This document shows, piece by piece, positions 42,549 through 51,924 of a DNA stretch of 64,000 nt. The DNA is from Caulochytrium protostelioides. Taxonomy: Eukaryota > Chytridiomycota > Caulochytriomycetes > Caulochytriales > Caulochytriaceae. Position 1 is the first letter of the stretch. The number at the start of each line of letters is the position of its first letter. The DNA is taken from NCBI GenBank assembly GCA_003615045.1, contig ML014122.1, positions 1-64,000 on the forward strand, in the 5' to 3' direction. Below the pieces are notes generated by a model, which searched no databases, had not been told where the DNA came from, and saw only the letters and a list, made by a program, of their open reading frames with translations. The position numbers and the translations under genes are program-made.

Positions 42549-43610
42549 ATGGCCTCATCGGCAGACAGCGGCCGCGGCCGCGACGCCGCGAGGGCCGCCG
42601 CCCATCCGGCCGCAGCCGCGAGTGGCGGATCGGCGTCCTCCGCCAAGTTCGTCTCCCAGAATGACTGGGCCGACCGCGAAATCAAGCGGCAGACGGTCGG
42701 TCTCGTGCACCTGGACGACTTCACCAAGATCCAGGCCCACGTGGCCGCGCAGTCGCGCGAGCGCCACGGCGCCGCCGCATCGCCCTCGGCCTCCGCCGCC
42801 GCGGCCGCGGCCTCGGCGCGCAAGCGCCGCAAGAAGGCTAAGGCGGCGCTGTCCTTCCTCGGCAACGACGACGACGACGACGACGAGGCACAGGATCCCG
42901 CATCCGGTGATGCCGCCGCGACTGCGACGTCCCTGAAGCGGAAACAGCCGTCGGCGACGCCTTCGCCCGACGCCGGGGACGGGGAGCCCGACCCGACGCC
43001 GGTCTCCCGCGCAGCGGCGGGTCGGACGGCCGCCAAGGCCCATGCGGTTCCGGTGTCGATCAAGAAGAACCCACACGTGGATACGAGCTTTCTGCCGGAC
43101 CGTGAGCGGGAGGCGCGGGAGCAGGCGGAGCGGCAGCGGCTGCAGGCGGCGTGGGAGGCCGCGCAGGAAGCCATCAAAGCCGAGACGATCGCGGTCACGT
43201 ACTCCTTCTGGGACGGGTCGGGCCACCGCCGCGTCGTGCGCTGCCAGAAGGGCGATACCATCAAGCAGTTCTTGGAGAAGTGCCGCGCCCAGTTCGAGTC
43301 TCTGCGCGCCGTCCACGTGGACAACCTGATGTACATCAAGGAGGACTTGATTATCCCGCACCACTATACCTTCTACGACTTCATGATCAACCAGGCCCGC
43401 GGCAAGTCGGGCCCGCTGTTTGACTTCGAGGTCCGCGACGACGTGCGGCTCCTGAACGACGCGACGCAGGAGACCGACGAGTCGCATGCGGGCAAGGTCA
43501 TCGAGCGCGCGTGGTATGAGCGCAACAAGCATATCTTTCCCGCCAGCCGGTGGGAGCTCTTTGACCCGAAGCGCGACTACGGCGACTACTCCATCAAAGA
43601 CCGCCGCTAG
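42549..43610 (+). CDS. FAM50/XAP5 family protein
   Basis: A single exon encodes 353 residues from GCCATGG at 42549; an in-frame Met at 42393 would add 52 residues of unlikely sequence. The N-terminal half has the conserved [20 protein letters not shown] and [15 protein letters not shown], then Ala/Ser-rich and acidic (poly-Asp) stretches with a KRRKKAK basic cluster. From residue ~172 ([20 protein letters not shown]) the XAP5 domain is nearly unbroken: [51 protein letters not shown], and the end [18 protein letters not shown]50A is a nuclear protein associated with the spliceosomal C complex. The plant relative XCT affects clock and small-RNA pathways. The preserved C terminus makes the family call firm. 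Confidence 0.95.
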   Translation: MASSADSGRGRDAARAAAHPAAAASGGSASSAKFVSQNDWADREIKRQTVGLVHLDDFTKIQAHVAAQSRERHGAAASPSASAAAAAASARKRRKKAKAALSFLGNDDDDDDEAQDPASGDAAATATSLKRKQPSATPSPDAGDGEPDPTPVSRAAAGRTAAKAHAVPVSIKKNPHVDTSFLPDREREAREQAERQRLQAAWEAAQEAIKAETIAVTYSFWDGSGHRRVVRCQKGDTIKQFLEKCRAQFESLRAVHVDNLMYIKEDLIIPHHYTFYDFMINQARGKSGPLFDFEVRDDVRLLNDATQETDESHAGKVIERAWYERNKHIFPASRWELFDPKRDYGDYSIKDRR

Positions 43611-43992
43611 CGCGAACGCCAGGCGAGCTGACGTGGCCGACCCTACATGACACTCCTCTAAAATCAGGCGACCGGATACGGCGCTGCATCAGAAGGCACG
43701 TGCTGTTCTGCTGGCTGGCAGCAGCCATCCCCGTGGCAGGGCGCCGTTTCTCGCTCATCCGCGCGGTGCCCCACCACCACTACCACGGGGCGCTTGTTTT
43801 CTGCGCTTTCCGGGTCCCCAGCGATGTGCCCCAGCGATGTGTCACCCCGTCTTTGTTTGCCTCATCGGCCCCCCGCGGAGCGGCTCGGTCGGGGGGCCGA
43901 TCGCCACCACGGCGCTGATCTCACCCGTCCAACTCCGCCGGCACGACCGCCGTAGCCGCGTCGAAGCCGGCCGGCGTTCGAGGTATGCCGCC

Positions 43993-44090
<98 letters not shown>

Positions 44091-44502
44091 GTCCGACGCT
44101 CGCGTTCGAACGGCTGATGGGCCCCGAGACCCTCGGCTCATGGCGTGGCACCGCATCACCACGCGGTGATGCGGTGCCTCGCCACGATGATGCCTCTCCA
44201 GCGTCTTTTTCGTTGTGAAGGATGCTTCGTGTGGAAGCATCCAAGACGAGGCGGATGCCGTCCGAGGTCTGGCGGCATGCCCGTGTCAGGCTGCGAGTCC
44301 TGCGGAGCAGCAACCTCCGCGTGGTTCGGGATCCATCCTGCGGCCTCAGCTCCTGCATGCCCTGCACGCCGCCGCCTTCCTGAGCCCTGGATCCGGCTCC
44401 TTGGCGCCCCCCGATTGAACCTGAACCCCCAGAGCCGTCGGTCCCTGGCGACCGCTGGATTTCCTCCTGGCCTCGCGAACGCAGGACGCAGGAACCGCCG
44501 CC
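43611..44502. repeat. Intergenic region with a ~96-bp (ACG)n array
   Basis: This 892-base interval lies between FAM50 and CYB5D1. An uninterrupted ACG trinucleotide array runs from about 43993 to 44088 (~32 units). Long frames across it translate only Arg, Thr or Val homopolymers and are not genes. A short inverted motif (CACCGCATCACCACGCGGTGATGCGGTG) lies near 44149-44176. Confidence 0.75.
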
Positions 44503-45354
44503 ATGGCGACGCTGCTGGCCCCGCTCGCAGACAGCGGGATGCCACAGGCGCCCCGGCATCGTGCCCGGGTACCTGACACGCTCCGCAGCAATGCCGCCAA
44601 TGACGCGGGCCGCGTCCTCACCGCGTCGCGTGAAAGCCGCGAAGGCGCGTCGTCGGCCTCCGCATCGCTGGCGGCGCCCGCGCCCGCGTCCGCAAGCGCC
44701 CTGCCGACCGCGACGCGGTGGATCTCGGCGAACGAGCGGCGGCAGCACAACGACATCACCGATCTGTGGGTCTCGTGGCTGGGCAGCGTCTACGATCTGA
44801 CGCCGCTCGCGCAGGCGTATGCGGACGACCCGCTGCTGCTGCCGATCCTGAAGCGGGCCGGGCAGGATCTCTCGGATTGGTTCGACCCGGCGACGAGCGA
44901 TCTGCGGACGCACGTGCATCCGCTGACGGGCACGGTGGCGCCGTTCACACCGGACGGGCGGTTTCTCCACGTGCCGCCGGTGATGCCGCGCGCCGACTGG
45001 TCGTCCGACCACGTCGCGTGCCCATGGTGGCTCGATCGCCAGTACCATCTCGGCTCGCTCAGCCGCCAGGCGCGCCACATCCGCATCGTCAACACGCTCA
45101 CGCAGCAGGAAGACGTGCTGGAGGTCTGCGGCGAAGAAACGCTGACCCAGATCCAGGACCGCTACCTGATGGTGAACAGCCACGCCAAGGGCTATATGTG
45201 GAAGTACCTGGGTGCCCTGCTGGATATGACCCTGACGTTGCAGGAGAACGGGATTCCGGATGAAACGGCGATGCTCCACCAGCTCGCGATGGACCCGGTG
45301 GCCTGGCTGCCGACGCTCCACGTGTACTTTAGCGACGATCTGACAGTGGCCTGA
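44503..45354 (+). CDS. CYB5D1: CYB5D1-like ciliary cytochrome b5-domain protein
   Basis: A single exon encodes 283 residues, with ATG in GCCATGG context. After a ~70-residue Ala/Ser-rich leader come TRWISANERRQHNDITDLWV and LGSVYDLTPLAQAY, the b5-like fold. Next is DLSDWFDPATSDLRTHVHPL, where the His residues fit the heme-binding region of the family. Then TPDGRFLHVPPVMPRADW, PWWLDRQYHLGSLS and RHIRIVNTLTQQEDVLEV follow the animal protein almost segment for segment. The end, LTLQENGIPDE and LHVYFSDDL, also matches. CYB5D1 localises to cilia/flagella, where it is linked to radial spokes and redox control of beating. The family occurs in flagellated eukaryotes, so this gene is direct evidence for a motile flagellum. 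Confidence 0.93.
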   Translation: MATLLAPLADSGMPQAPRHRARVPDTLRSNAANDAGRVLTASRESREGASSASASLAAPAPASASALPTATRWISANERRQHNDITDLWVSWLGSVYDLTPLAQAYADDPLLLPILKRAGQDLSDWFDPATSDLRTHVHPLTGTVAPFTPDGRFLHVPPVMPRADWSSDHVACPWWLDRQYHLGSLSRQARHIRIVNTLTQQEDVLEVCGEETLTQIQDRYLMVNSHAKGYMWKYLGALLDMTLTLQENGIPDETAMLHQLAMDPVAWLPTLHVYFSDDLTVA

Positions 45355-45523
45355 CATCGACATGTTTTATTACGATACGATACCAGCGACACGACAGACC
45401 CGGTCAATGGACGCCTAAATGAATAGATGCATGAACGAACAAACCCACCAGCATCCAAAAAGATTGGATCAGGATCAGGAGGGGGATCCAACCGGACCGG
45501 CCGGACGCCTCAGACAAAGCCGA

Positions 45524-47119
45524 TCAGCGTTCATCAAAGTAAATGCGCGTGAGGGTGTCGGGCAGGGCGAGAAGATCGAGGCCGAGCAACGCGTGCCTCC
45601 CGCCCTTGATCGCGACGATCGGGTCGGGTTTGAGCGGTGGATCCGGGGGCGAGTCCACTGTCCAAACCGATCCATTCGACTCGTAGGTATCCCCCGAGCG
45701 ATTGTCGGCCCATTGGGGGAGCGCCGAGTCCAACGTGCTATAATCGGACCCGAAGAGCGAGGACTCCGGATCTGAATCGGTCGTGGACGGACTGTATGAC
45801 TGGCCACGGGCTTCCAGCTCCATGTCAGCCAGAGGGATCGGGGCACCGGCCTTCCGCGAATGGGTGGCGTCCGCCTCGGCAATCAGCCGCTCTTCGAGGG
45901 CGAGAGGCCGCTTTGATTCGTCGGCTTGGATGTCCGGCAGGATCATGGCGAGAAGGTAGCATCCTTTCGAGACGGACGCCAGCCCGTCTCCGAGCCACGT
46001 CGACACCGGGTCTTCCTCCCATTTCTTTTGGAAGAAGTATAAGTGTGACCTGATCTCGGGGAACATGATGCGATCGGCCGCGCCGGACCGCGGCCGATAG
46101 GGTTGCGCGAGGGGCTGGAATGCTCCCGGCCGGTCCGTGACAAACGAGAGCAGCGTCATGGTATGACCCATCAGCAGCGAGAAGTGCAAGCGGAGCGTGA
46201 CCTGCGCTTGCATCAGGGGGTTCAGCGGCCCCAGGAGACCCTGCGAGGCGCCTGGCGCGCAGAGCGAAACCATCGGATCCGACGCCTGCGCATAGGGCTC
46301 CTGCAAGGAAGTATACCGCATTGGGTCGCGCCAGGCCTCTTCCTCCTGGAAGGCGTCATTCAGCAGCGTGACGATGGCGCTGCGCGTCCGCATGACCATC
46401 CGCATGACCATCCGCATGGCCCCGGGATGGTGGGCCGCCCATCGCAGCGCGTTCGGCTTGACCCCCGCAAGCGCCACATCCATGAGCTCCAGCCCCTTGA
46501 ACATGAGCAGATCGCCCAAGATGTCGTTGCGGTCCGTGGCGTCGAGCCGCGGCAAGGACGGGCTGCACAGCAGCGCGGGTAGCCGCTCGAGGCTCTCGAT
46601 CGCGAACGTGATTTGGTTGTGGACCTGCCGCGACCAGAACGCCAGCGGGTCCGACCCGGTCCACCGCCGCGGCAGCCCCGACGGCGCCGCCCCGTCGACG
46701 GCTAGCAGCGCCGCCACCAGCTCGCGGTCCGGCGTCCGGAAGTCCAGCGTCCCGCCGACGAGAAACGCCTGCTTGACCCGCGTGTTCAGCGCGCTTAAGC
46801 GGTTCACCTGCGCCTGCTCGCGCGGCGTCATAGGCCACGCCGTCATCTCGTCCGGCGAGGGCAACAGAAAGGGCTCGACGTAAAAACTGCGCGTGCGGAG
46901 CGTGGGGCCGGACAGTGCCGACGACGCCATGGGCAGCCTCGTGGCCGCGAGGCCGAGGAGCGCCGTCGCCACAGCCCCGAACAGCAGGCCGCCGACTCGT
47001 CGACGCGCCGGCCCGCCGAGAGGCCTCCGTCGCGTCCTGGGCAAGGGCGCCCGGCCGAGAGCCCGGCATCGCGGGGAGGCCTCCTGAGGCCGGTTCCGCT
47101 GGGTCCCATCGGCCACCAT
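45524..47119 (-). CDS. Membrane-anchored protein of unknown family
   Basis: A single exon encodes 531 residues. The N terminus is strongly basic (RCRALGRAPLPRTRRRPLGG), followed by one hydrophobic helix at residues ~42-60 (GGLLFGAVATALLGLAATRL). This fits a signal anchor or a mitochondrial presequence plus membrane span. Residues ~75-330 look like a helical globular domain rich in Leu and Met (FWSRQVHNQITFAIESLERL, LMFKGLELMDVALAGV, LRLHFSLLMGHTMTLLSFV). A 12-bp repeat encodes an MRMVMRMVMR stretch (46385-46425). The C-terminal ~150 residues are Ser/Asp-rich and probably disordered, ending LLALPDTLTRIYFDER. I recognise no family. It lies tail to tail with CYB5D1 (169 bases) and upstream of nothing else ciliary except the CEP95-like gene on the same strand. 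Confidence 0.6.
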   Translation of the reverse strand: MVADGTQRNRPQEASPRCRALGRAPLPRTRRRPLGGPARRRVGGLLFGAVATALLGLAATRLPMASSALSGPTLRTRSFYVEPFLLPSPDEMTAWPMTPREQAQVNRLSALNTRVKQAFLVGGTLDFRTPDRELVAALLAVDGAAPSGLPRRWTGSDPLAFWSRQVHNQITFAIESLERLPALLCSPSLPRLDATDRNDILGDLLMFKGLELMDVALAGVKPNALRWAAHHPGAMRMVMRMVMRTRSAIVTLLNDAFQEEEAWRDPMRYTSLQEPYAQASDPMVSLCAPGASQGLLGPLNPLMQAQVTLRLHFSLLMGHTMTLLSFVTDRPGAFQPLAQPYRPRSGAADRIMFPEIRSHLYFFQKKWEEDPVSTWLGDGLASVSKGCYLLAMILPDIQADESKRPLALEERLIAEADATHSRKAGAPIPLADMELEARGQSYSPSTTDSDPESSLFGSDYSTLDSALPQWADNRSGDTYESNGSVWTVDSPPDPPLKPDPIVAIKGGRHALLGLDLLALPDTLTRIYFDER

Positions 47120-47807
47120 TTGGCAAAGGCCTACAGGGCGGAGAAAGCGTGGTCGTCGTTGTCGTTGCCGTCGTCAATCAATCGTGTCACGTCGTCTGAA
47201 CGTTGTCTTGTTGTCTCGTGGTGTGGTGGTCCGGAACGTGGCCTCGTTGTCGCGTTGGTCTGAACGTAGCCGTCGGGGCTCGGCATGGGCTCGATGGCTC
47301 GTTGTTGTTTACAACGGCAACGAATGGGCGTTGACGGAAGAAAGGAACCGAGCGCTGCGAAACCGCTATCTAAAAGGCCCTGTAGTGCCGTGAAGCACGA
47401 GATGGCAATGCAACCACATCAATAATGACATCGCATTGTGTCATGGTATCACTGATCGCATGAGATGTGAATGTCTTGATGACGTACGCTGAGAACTGTG
47501 GCCATATGCTGATGTCTCGTCGCTGCATCAGCCGATCCCCATGATGCCTGCCAGCTGGATTCGATCCCTGAACGCCCGTAAAAAGGCGCCGCTTGGCTGA
47601 CTCAGATTCGTTCGTTGGACCGGCACCATGGCTGCCTGAAACCCAAAAATAAAAATAAAACACGAGTGGCGCTGCGGCTTTCACTCCCGCTCATGGAACG
47701 CCAGTTGCAGTGGCCGTTCTCATGAAGTGCCGGCCGCGATCAAATATGCGCGGGATGGAGACACCCCACGAAACAGAACCGGGCCAGCCAGCCGTGGGGA
47801 AGTCTAT
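47120..47807. other. Intergenic region orphan protein / CEP95-like
   Basis: This interval of 688 bases lies between two minus-strand genes, with TTGTCG/GTCGTTG-rich sequence at 47150-47280 and mixed-composition DNA after it. A tRNA-like GGGATCGAATCC on the minus strand near 47567 does not fold into a tRNA. No gene is seen. Confidence 0.45.
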
Positions 47808-48716
47808 TTATAGACGGCGCTGCAGCAGCGCCATATCTTTGTGCTCATAGACCATGGGCTCGGCATCGGCGCGCAGCCGTGCACGGACCTGCGTCAGACC
47901 CTGTCGCAGCATCTCCTTCTGGTGGCGCAGCACGCCGCGCGCTTCTTGGAGATCCCACCGCCGCCGCATGCCCGCCGTGTCCGCCGTGTCGCGGAGCTGC
48001 TCCTGCAGCAAAGCGATCTGCGTCTCGTAGTAGGCTTGCTGGCTCGCCTCGCGCTGCTGCTGCTGCTGCAGCGCGACGGCCACCGCCTCGCGCCGCTGCC
48101 GCCGGTCCTCGGCGAGCGCGTCGCGGTGCCGCTGCCGGAAGTCCGGCAGCAAGCGCATCAGGAGGCCCTCCTCCTGCAGCCGCCGCTGCCGCTTGTGCCG
48201 CTGCACCGCGTCCGCCACCGCCGCCGCGTGCTGCTCCATCCGCACGAGCTGCTGCTGCCGCAGCTGTAGCTGCTGCCGCGCGTCGCGGGCGCCGCGGTCG
48301 GCCTCCCGGGCGGCGGCCAGCCGCTCGGCCGTCGCGAAGCGGCGCTGCAGCGTGGCTTGGTGCAGTCGGTGCTGCGCGCCCGCGCGGCCGGCGTCAGCGC
48401 GGCCGGCGTCGGCGCGGCCGTCGACCTGGGCGCGCGCCGCAGCGCACTTCTGAGCATGCAGGGCGTCATGGAGGCGCGCGGCCGCCATGCGCGTCTCGAA
48501 GGCTGCCGCAAGCCGTGTGAACGGCCGCGGCAGCGGCGCCACCGTCGGCAGGGTCTCCTTCACATCCGCCACGACCCGGTCGTACCGCGACCCGACCCGG
48601 AAGCCGTCCTCGTCAGCATCGATGACAGGGGAGGGACGTTCGGAACGGCGTCGTCCGCCATGGTTGTCGCCGTGGTGCTCGTGCTCGTGCTTGTGCTCGT
48701 GCTCGTGCTCGTGCTT

Positions 48717-48759
<43 letters not shown>

Positions 48760-50360
48760 CGGTCGTGGTCATGGCTGTGGTCGCGCGTATCCCCATGTTG
48801 GGAGGACGATGCGGATCGGCGCGCGGAGGGGTCCCAGGCCGGTCGGAGCGAGGCCGCGCCCTCCTCCACGGGGTCGGCACGGTCCGTCGTCCATTCTACG
48901 GTCTGCGCCACGACGCGGCGACGGGCCTCGCGCCATGCCGCCGAGGGCGCTGTGGGTGCCGTGGGCGTGACCGCTTGCTGAAGCGATTTGGGCGGCAGAT
49001 AGGCTGGCCCCAGGCAGATCGCGCGATCGTGGCGGCTGCCGGGATCCTCACGGCGCTGGTGCGCGCGCGCCTGCTTGAGCAGGAGGTCGCGCTCGCAGCG
49101 CAACGACGCGATCGCGAACGACCCTGGGCGTGGCGCGCCGCGCCGCACGGCGACGTCGGCCTCGTGCGTGCCGCCCCGGTCCTGCGCATCGGCAGCGGCG
49201 TCAAAGGAGCGGCCGCGCTCCGGCTGGCCGCGCACTGGCTGGCCGCGCTCTGGCTGGCCGCGACGGCGGCGGTCCAGGGTGACCGCCCGTGCATTCGGCA
49301 CACGGTCCCACGCCTCGACGTTCGAGCCGGCGGCGCGCGATGCACGTGACGAGCGTGACACGAGCGACGGCTGACTCGGAGAACCAGTGCTGCTGGCGGC
49401 CTCGTGGCGCCACGACGAGGCGGGCGGCGGCCGCAGCGACCGTCGCGAAGGCGGCGATGACGGCGGCGGCGATGATGTGTGCAGCGGCGATGATGAGCGG
49501 GTAGGCGACGGCGACCGCGTGGACCGCCGATGGCGCGGTCTCGCGTCCCAGGCGTCCGGGGCGCGATCGGCGCGCCACGACGGCTCGACGGCTTTGCGCT
49601 TGAGCTCGGGATGCGCGGTCGGCGACACGACGGAGGGCGCGGCCGCGGCGGGGGGCAGCGAGGCCGGACGGCCGCCCACGGACGCACGGGCGCTGCCGCG
49701 GCTGCCGGAACCGTCGCGCGGACCGTCGTGATGGCCAGGATCGCGGCCAGGATCGTGGCTGGACGCCTCCTGCGACCGGGAGAGGGAGCCCGGCAGCACG
49801 TGGCCGAGCCACGCATCGTCGGTCCGTCCGCGGCTCTCGCTGGAGGACGACGCGACGAGCAGCGCCATGTCGGCGAGACTCGCCATGTCGGCTGTGTGCC
49901 GCGGGATCTCCGAGAGCTCGGAGATGGTGTCGTTGAGCGCCGCCTCGTGGTCGCTCTCGCCGCTCTCGGGCAAGCGGGGCGGCGACGTCTCCGGCGCCGG
50001 TCTCCCCGCCGCCGCCGTCGGCAGAAGTGGCGTCAGGTGGTCGAGGATCTCGCAGTATCGCTTGGCGGTGCGCGGATCACCGTGGACGAGACGCCATGCA
50101 TCCACGTGGGAGAGCGGCGGGCCGCCGAGCAGGCGCTCGAGCAGGCGCTTGACCTGGTCGATGTTGCCGGCGTGCGCCGCGAGCGGCAGCTGGGGCCCGC
50201 GGACCACGCCGGGCACGCGCTGCTGCACGAGCCCCTCGAACAGGGCGAGCCAGAGCTGCGGCGGGCATTCCGCGAGCCCCTGCAGCGCCACATCGACCCC
50301 GATCTGCCGCAGGAGGCGGTTGACCGTCGCAAGCACTGCAGCGCCCAGAGTCGTGGTCAT
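47808..50360 (-). CDS. CEP95-like centrosomal/basal-body protein
   Basis: A single exon encodes 850 residues from MTTTLGAAV (ATG 50360-50358); further in-frame sequence upstream is low-complexity. Residues ~1-105 resemble the calponin-homology-like N-terminal domain of CEP95: VNRLLRQIGVDVALQGLAEC, LWLALFEGLVQQRVPGV, and the closing VHGDPRTAKRYCEILDHLTPLL, where CEP95 has GD followed by a LLEIFDGLLEYL-type helix. The middle is disordered and contains a His-Glu repeat from a GTGCTC-type microsatellite (about 48672-48766). The last ~210 residues are coiled coil (LHQATLQRRFATAERLAAAR through YYETQIALLQEQLRDTAD), ending QVRARLRADAEP. CEP95 sits at centrosomes and basal bodies. The fit of both ends supports the call, but identity is low. 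Confidence 0.6.
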
Positions 50361-51100
50361 GATGAGGTCATCGTTCACATCCAGCGAAACCAAAGATATG
50401 TGTGAGCCAGAAACTCGATGGAGAGGAGGCGTGATCCCATCATCCCAGCCGTGGTCGTATCGTGCATACCGTAGTCTTCGTCGCGCGGGGTTGTGGCTGG
50501 ACGCACGGGGTCGGTGTGGCGAGGGGGTGCGCGATCGCGGTCGCGGTCGCTGCCGAGGCCAGGGACCGCGGTGGATCCCGTGGTGGAACGCGCAGGGGGC
50601 GGGCAGCCCCTCGCGCCGTTGTCGCGATTCATACCGACAACGGCAAGCGGCAGGCGGCAAGCGGCAAGGCAATCTCCATGCAGAGTCGGGCCGGATCAAC
50701 TCAAGGCGAGAGCGAAAGCGAAGGGGTATGCGTCGGAGATATGCCATGAAAGGGGGGTCAAGCGGCCGCAGGAAGCGTGAGAGGCGGTCTCCGAGGACGG
50801 GCGAAGCCGGGCGGACGGCAGGCGTGTCCCCGCCGACAGAAAGCGTCCTTGCCGTGCCATGCCCGGACGGCCGCGCCGCCGCGCTCTTTGTCTTTGCGCC
50901 AGTGCCATGCAGGCTCCACGGCCGCACGCAGGCACGTGGCGCGGCGCGGCGCGGCGGCCGGCGGCCGGCGGCCGGCGGGACCCATGCCGGTGGCGGCGGC
51001 GGACTTGGCGGACTTGGCGCCGATCTGGCCGTCTGGCCCATGATGTGGCGCGCGGGGCAGTTGGCAAGCAACCGTCGATGCCGCCGCCCACCACCTCCAC

Positions 51101-51145
<45 letters not shown>

Positions 51146-51924
51146 CATCGTGAAGGCTGACGGCGCGCCGCGTCGCGCGTTGCTGGGGGCGCGTTGGGGC
51201 TTGGAGGCCGATCCCTGGCGGCCCTCTCTCCCGCAGCTAGCAGGCTGGCCTCCCACGGCAGGCCCGCCGTTGGCGAGGTTGGGAAACGGCTCTTCCGGTC
51301 GGTGACGGCGTTGTCGTCGTCGTCGCGATCGGGCCGGCCGCCGATGTTAGCCATCGGCCAGGATGATCAGTATCTGTTCTCGTGGCGCCATGAGACGACG
51401 GGAATCCTAGCCAAGTAGGGATGCTCCCGATCATGCGTCGAGGTTTGGCGCGGAATTACTCGGACAGGAGGCTCGGGGTGACGCCGTGGCTGGGTGACTG
51501 CGCCACACCCCCTGCGCCCTGGAGGATCGCCGGTGGCCCGCGACGCCGAGGAGGGGCGGTGATCGACTCAACACTGGGTCGCCGGAGCGGAGATCGGCGG
51601 CCCATCGGCGCTGGGAGTGTACAGGCCTTCGCTGCGCCGGATGCCCTCGCAATCGCCGGAGGTGATACTCCCTCACTCGAGCGGGTGAAGGATATCCGTC
51701 GTTGCGCGCGTATCGTGGACGGCGCCGGTGGCTGCTCACCATCAGCCATCGATCGCTCGGTCGAGACCTCCCTGGCGGCGCCTCGCTGTCCTCGCGACCT
51801 CGGGAGCCGTCGGCCATTCGTGATCGTGACTTCCCCATTCATACGTCATTCGAGTCGATCTCCATCCGATCCGTCGCTCGGCGAGCCAACGTTCCGATTC
51901 CTGCGCAGCGAGCCCGCGGCGACC
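50361..51924. promoter_or_regulatory. Divergent intergenic region CEP95-like / CLUAP1 with X-box-like element
   Basis: This is 1,564 bases between two starts of ciliary/centriolar genes facing away from each other. It contains a GCG tract (51103-51144), a CGGCGGCCGGCGG run near 50955-50975 and the X-box-like element listed separately. Frames that extend the flanking proteins into this interval are low-complexity and not conserved, so I assign it as promoter and leader DNA. Confidence 0.45.
51060..51072. promoter_or_regulatory. RFX X-box-like inverted repeat
   Basis: GTTGGCAAGCAAC reads as two half sites, GTTGGC and AGCAAC, with a one-base spacer. Against the X-box consensus GTNRCC-N(0-3)-RGYAAC it matches 11 of 12 positions; the fifth base differs. 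RFX factors bind such sites and control ciliary genes in animals. Here the site lies between two ciliary genes. A single near-match in 1.5 kb could also be chance. Confidence 0.3.

Noticed and set aside
47560-47640. Possible minus-strand tRNA near GGGATCGAATCC
   Set aside because: The T stem pairs at only two of five positions, and no matching anticodon or acceptor stem was found.
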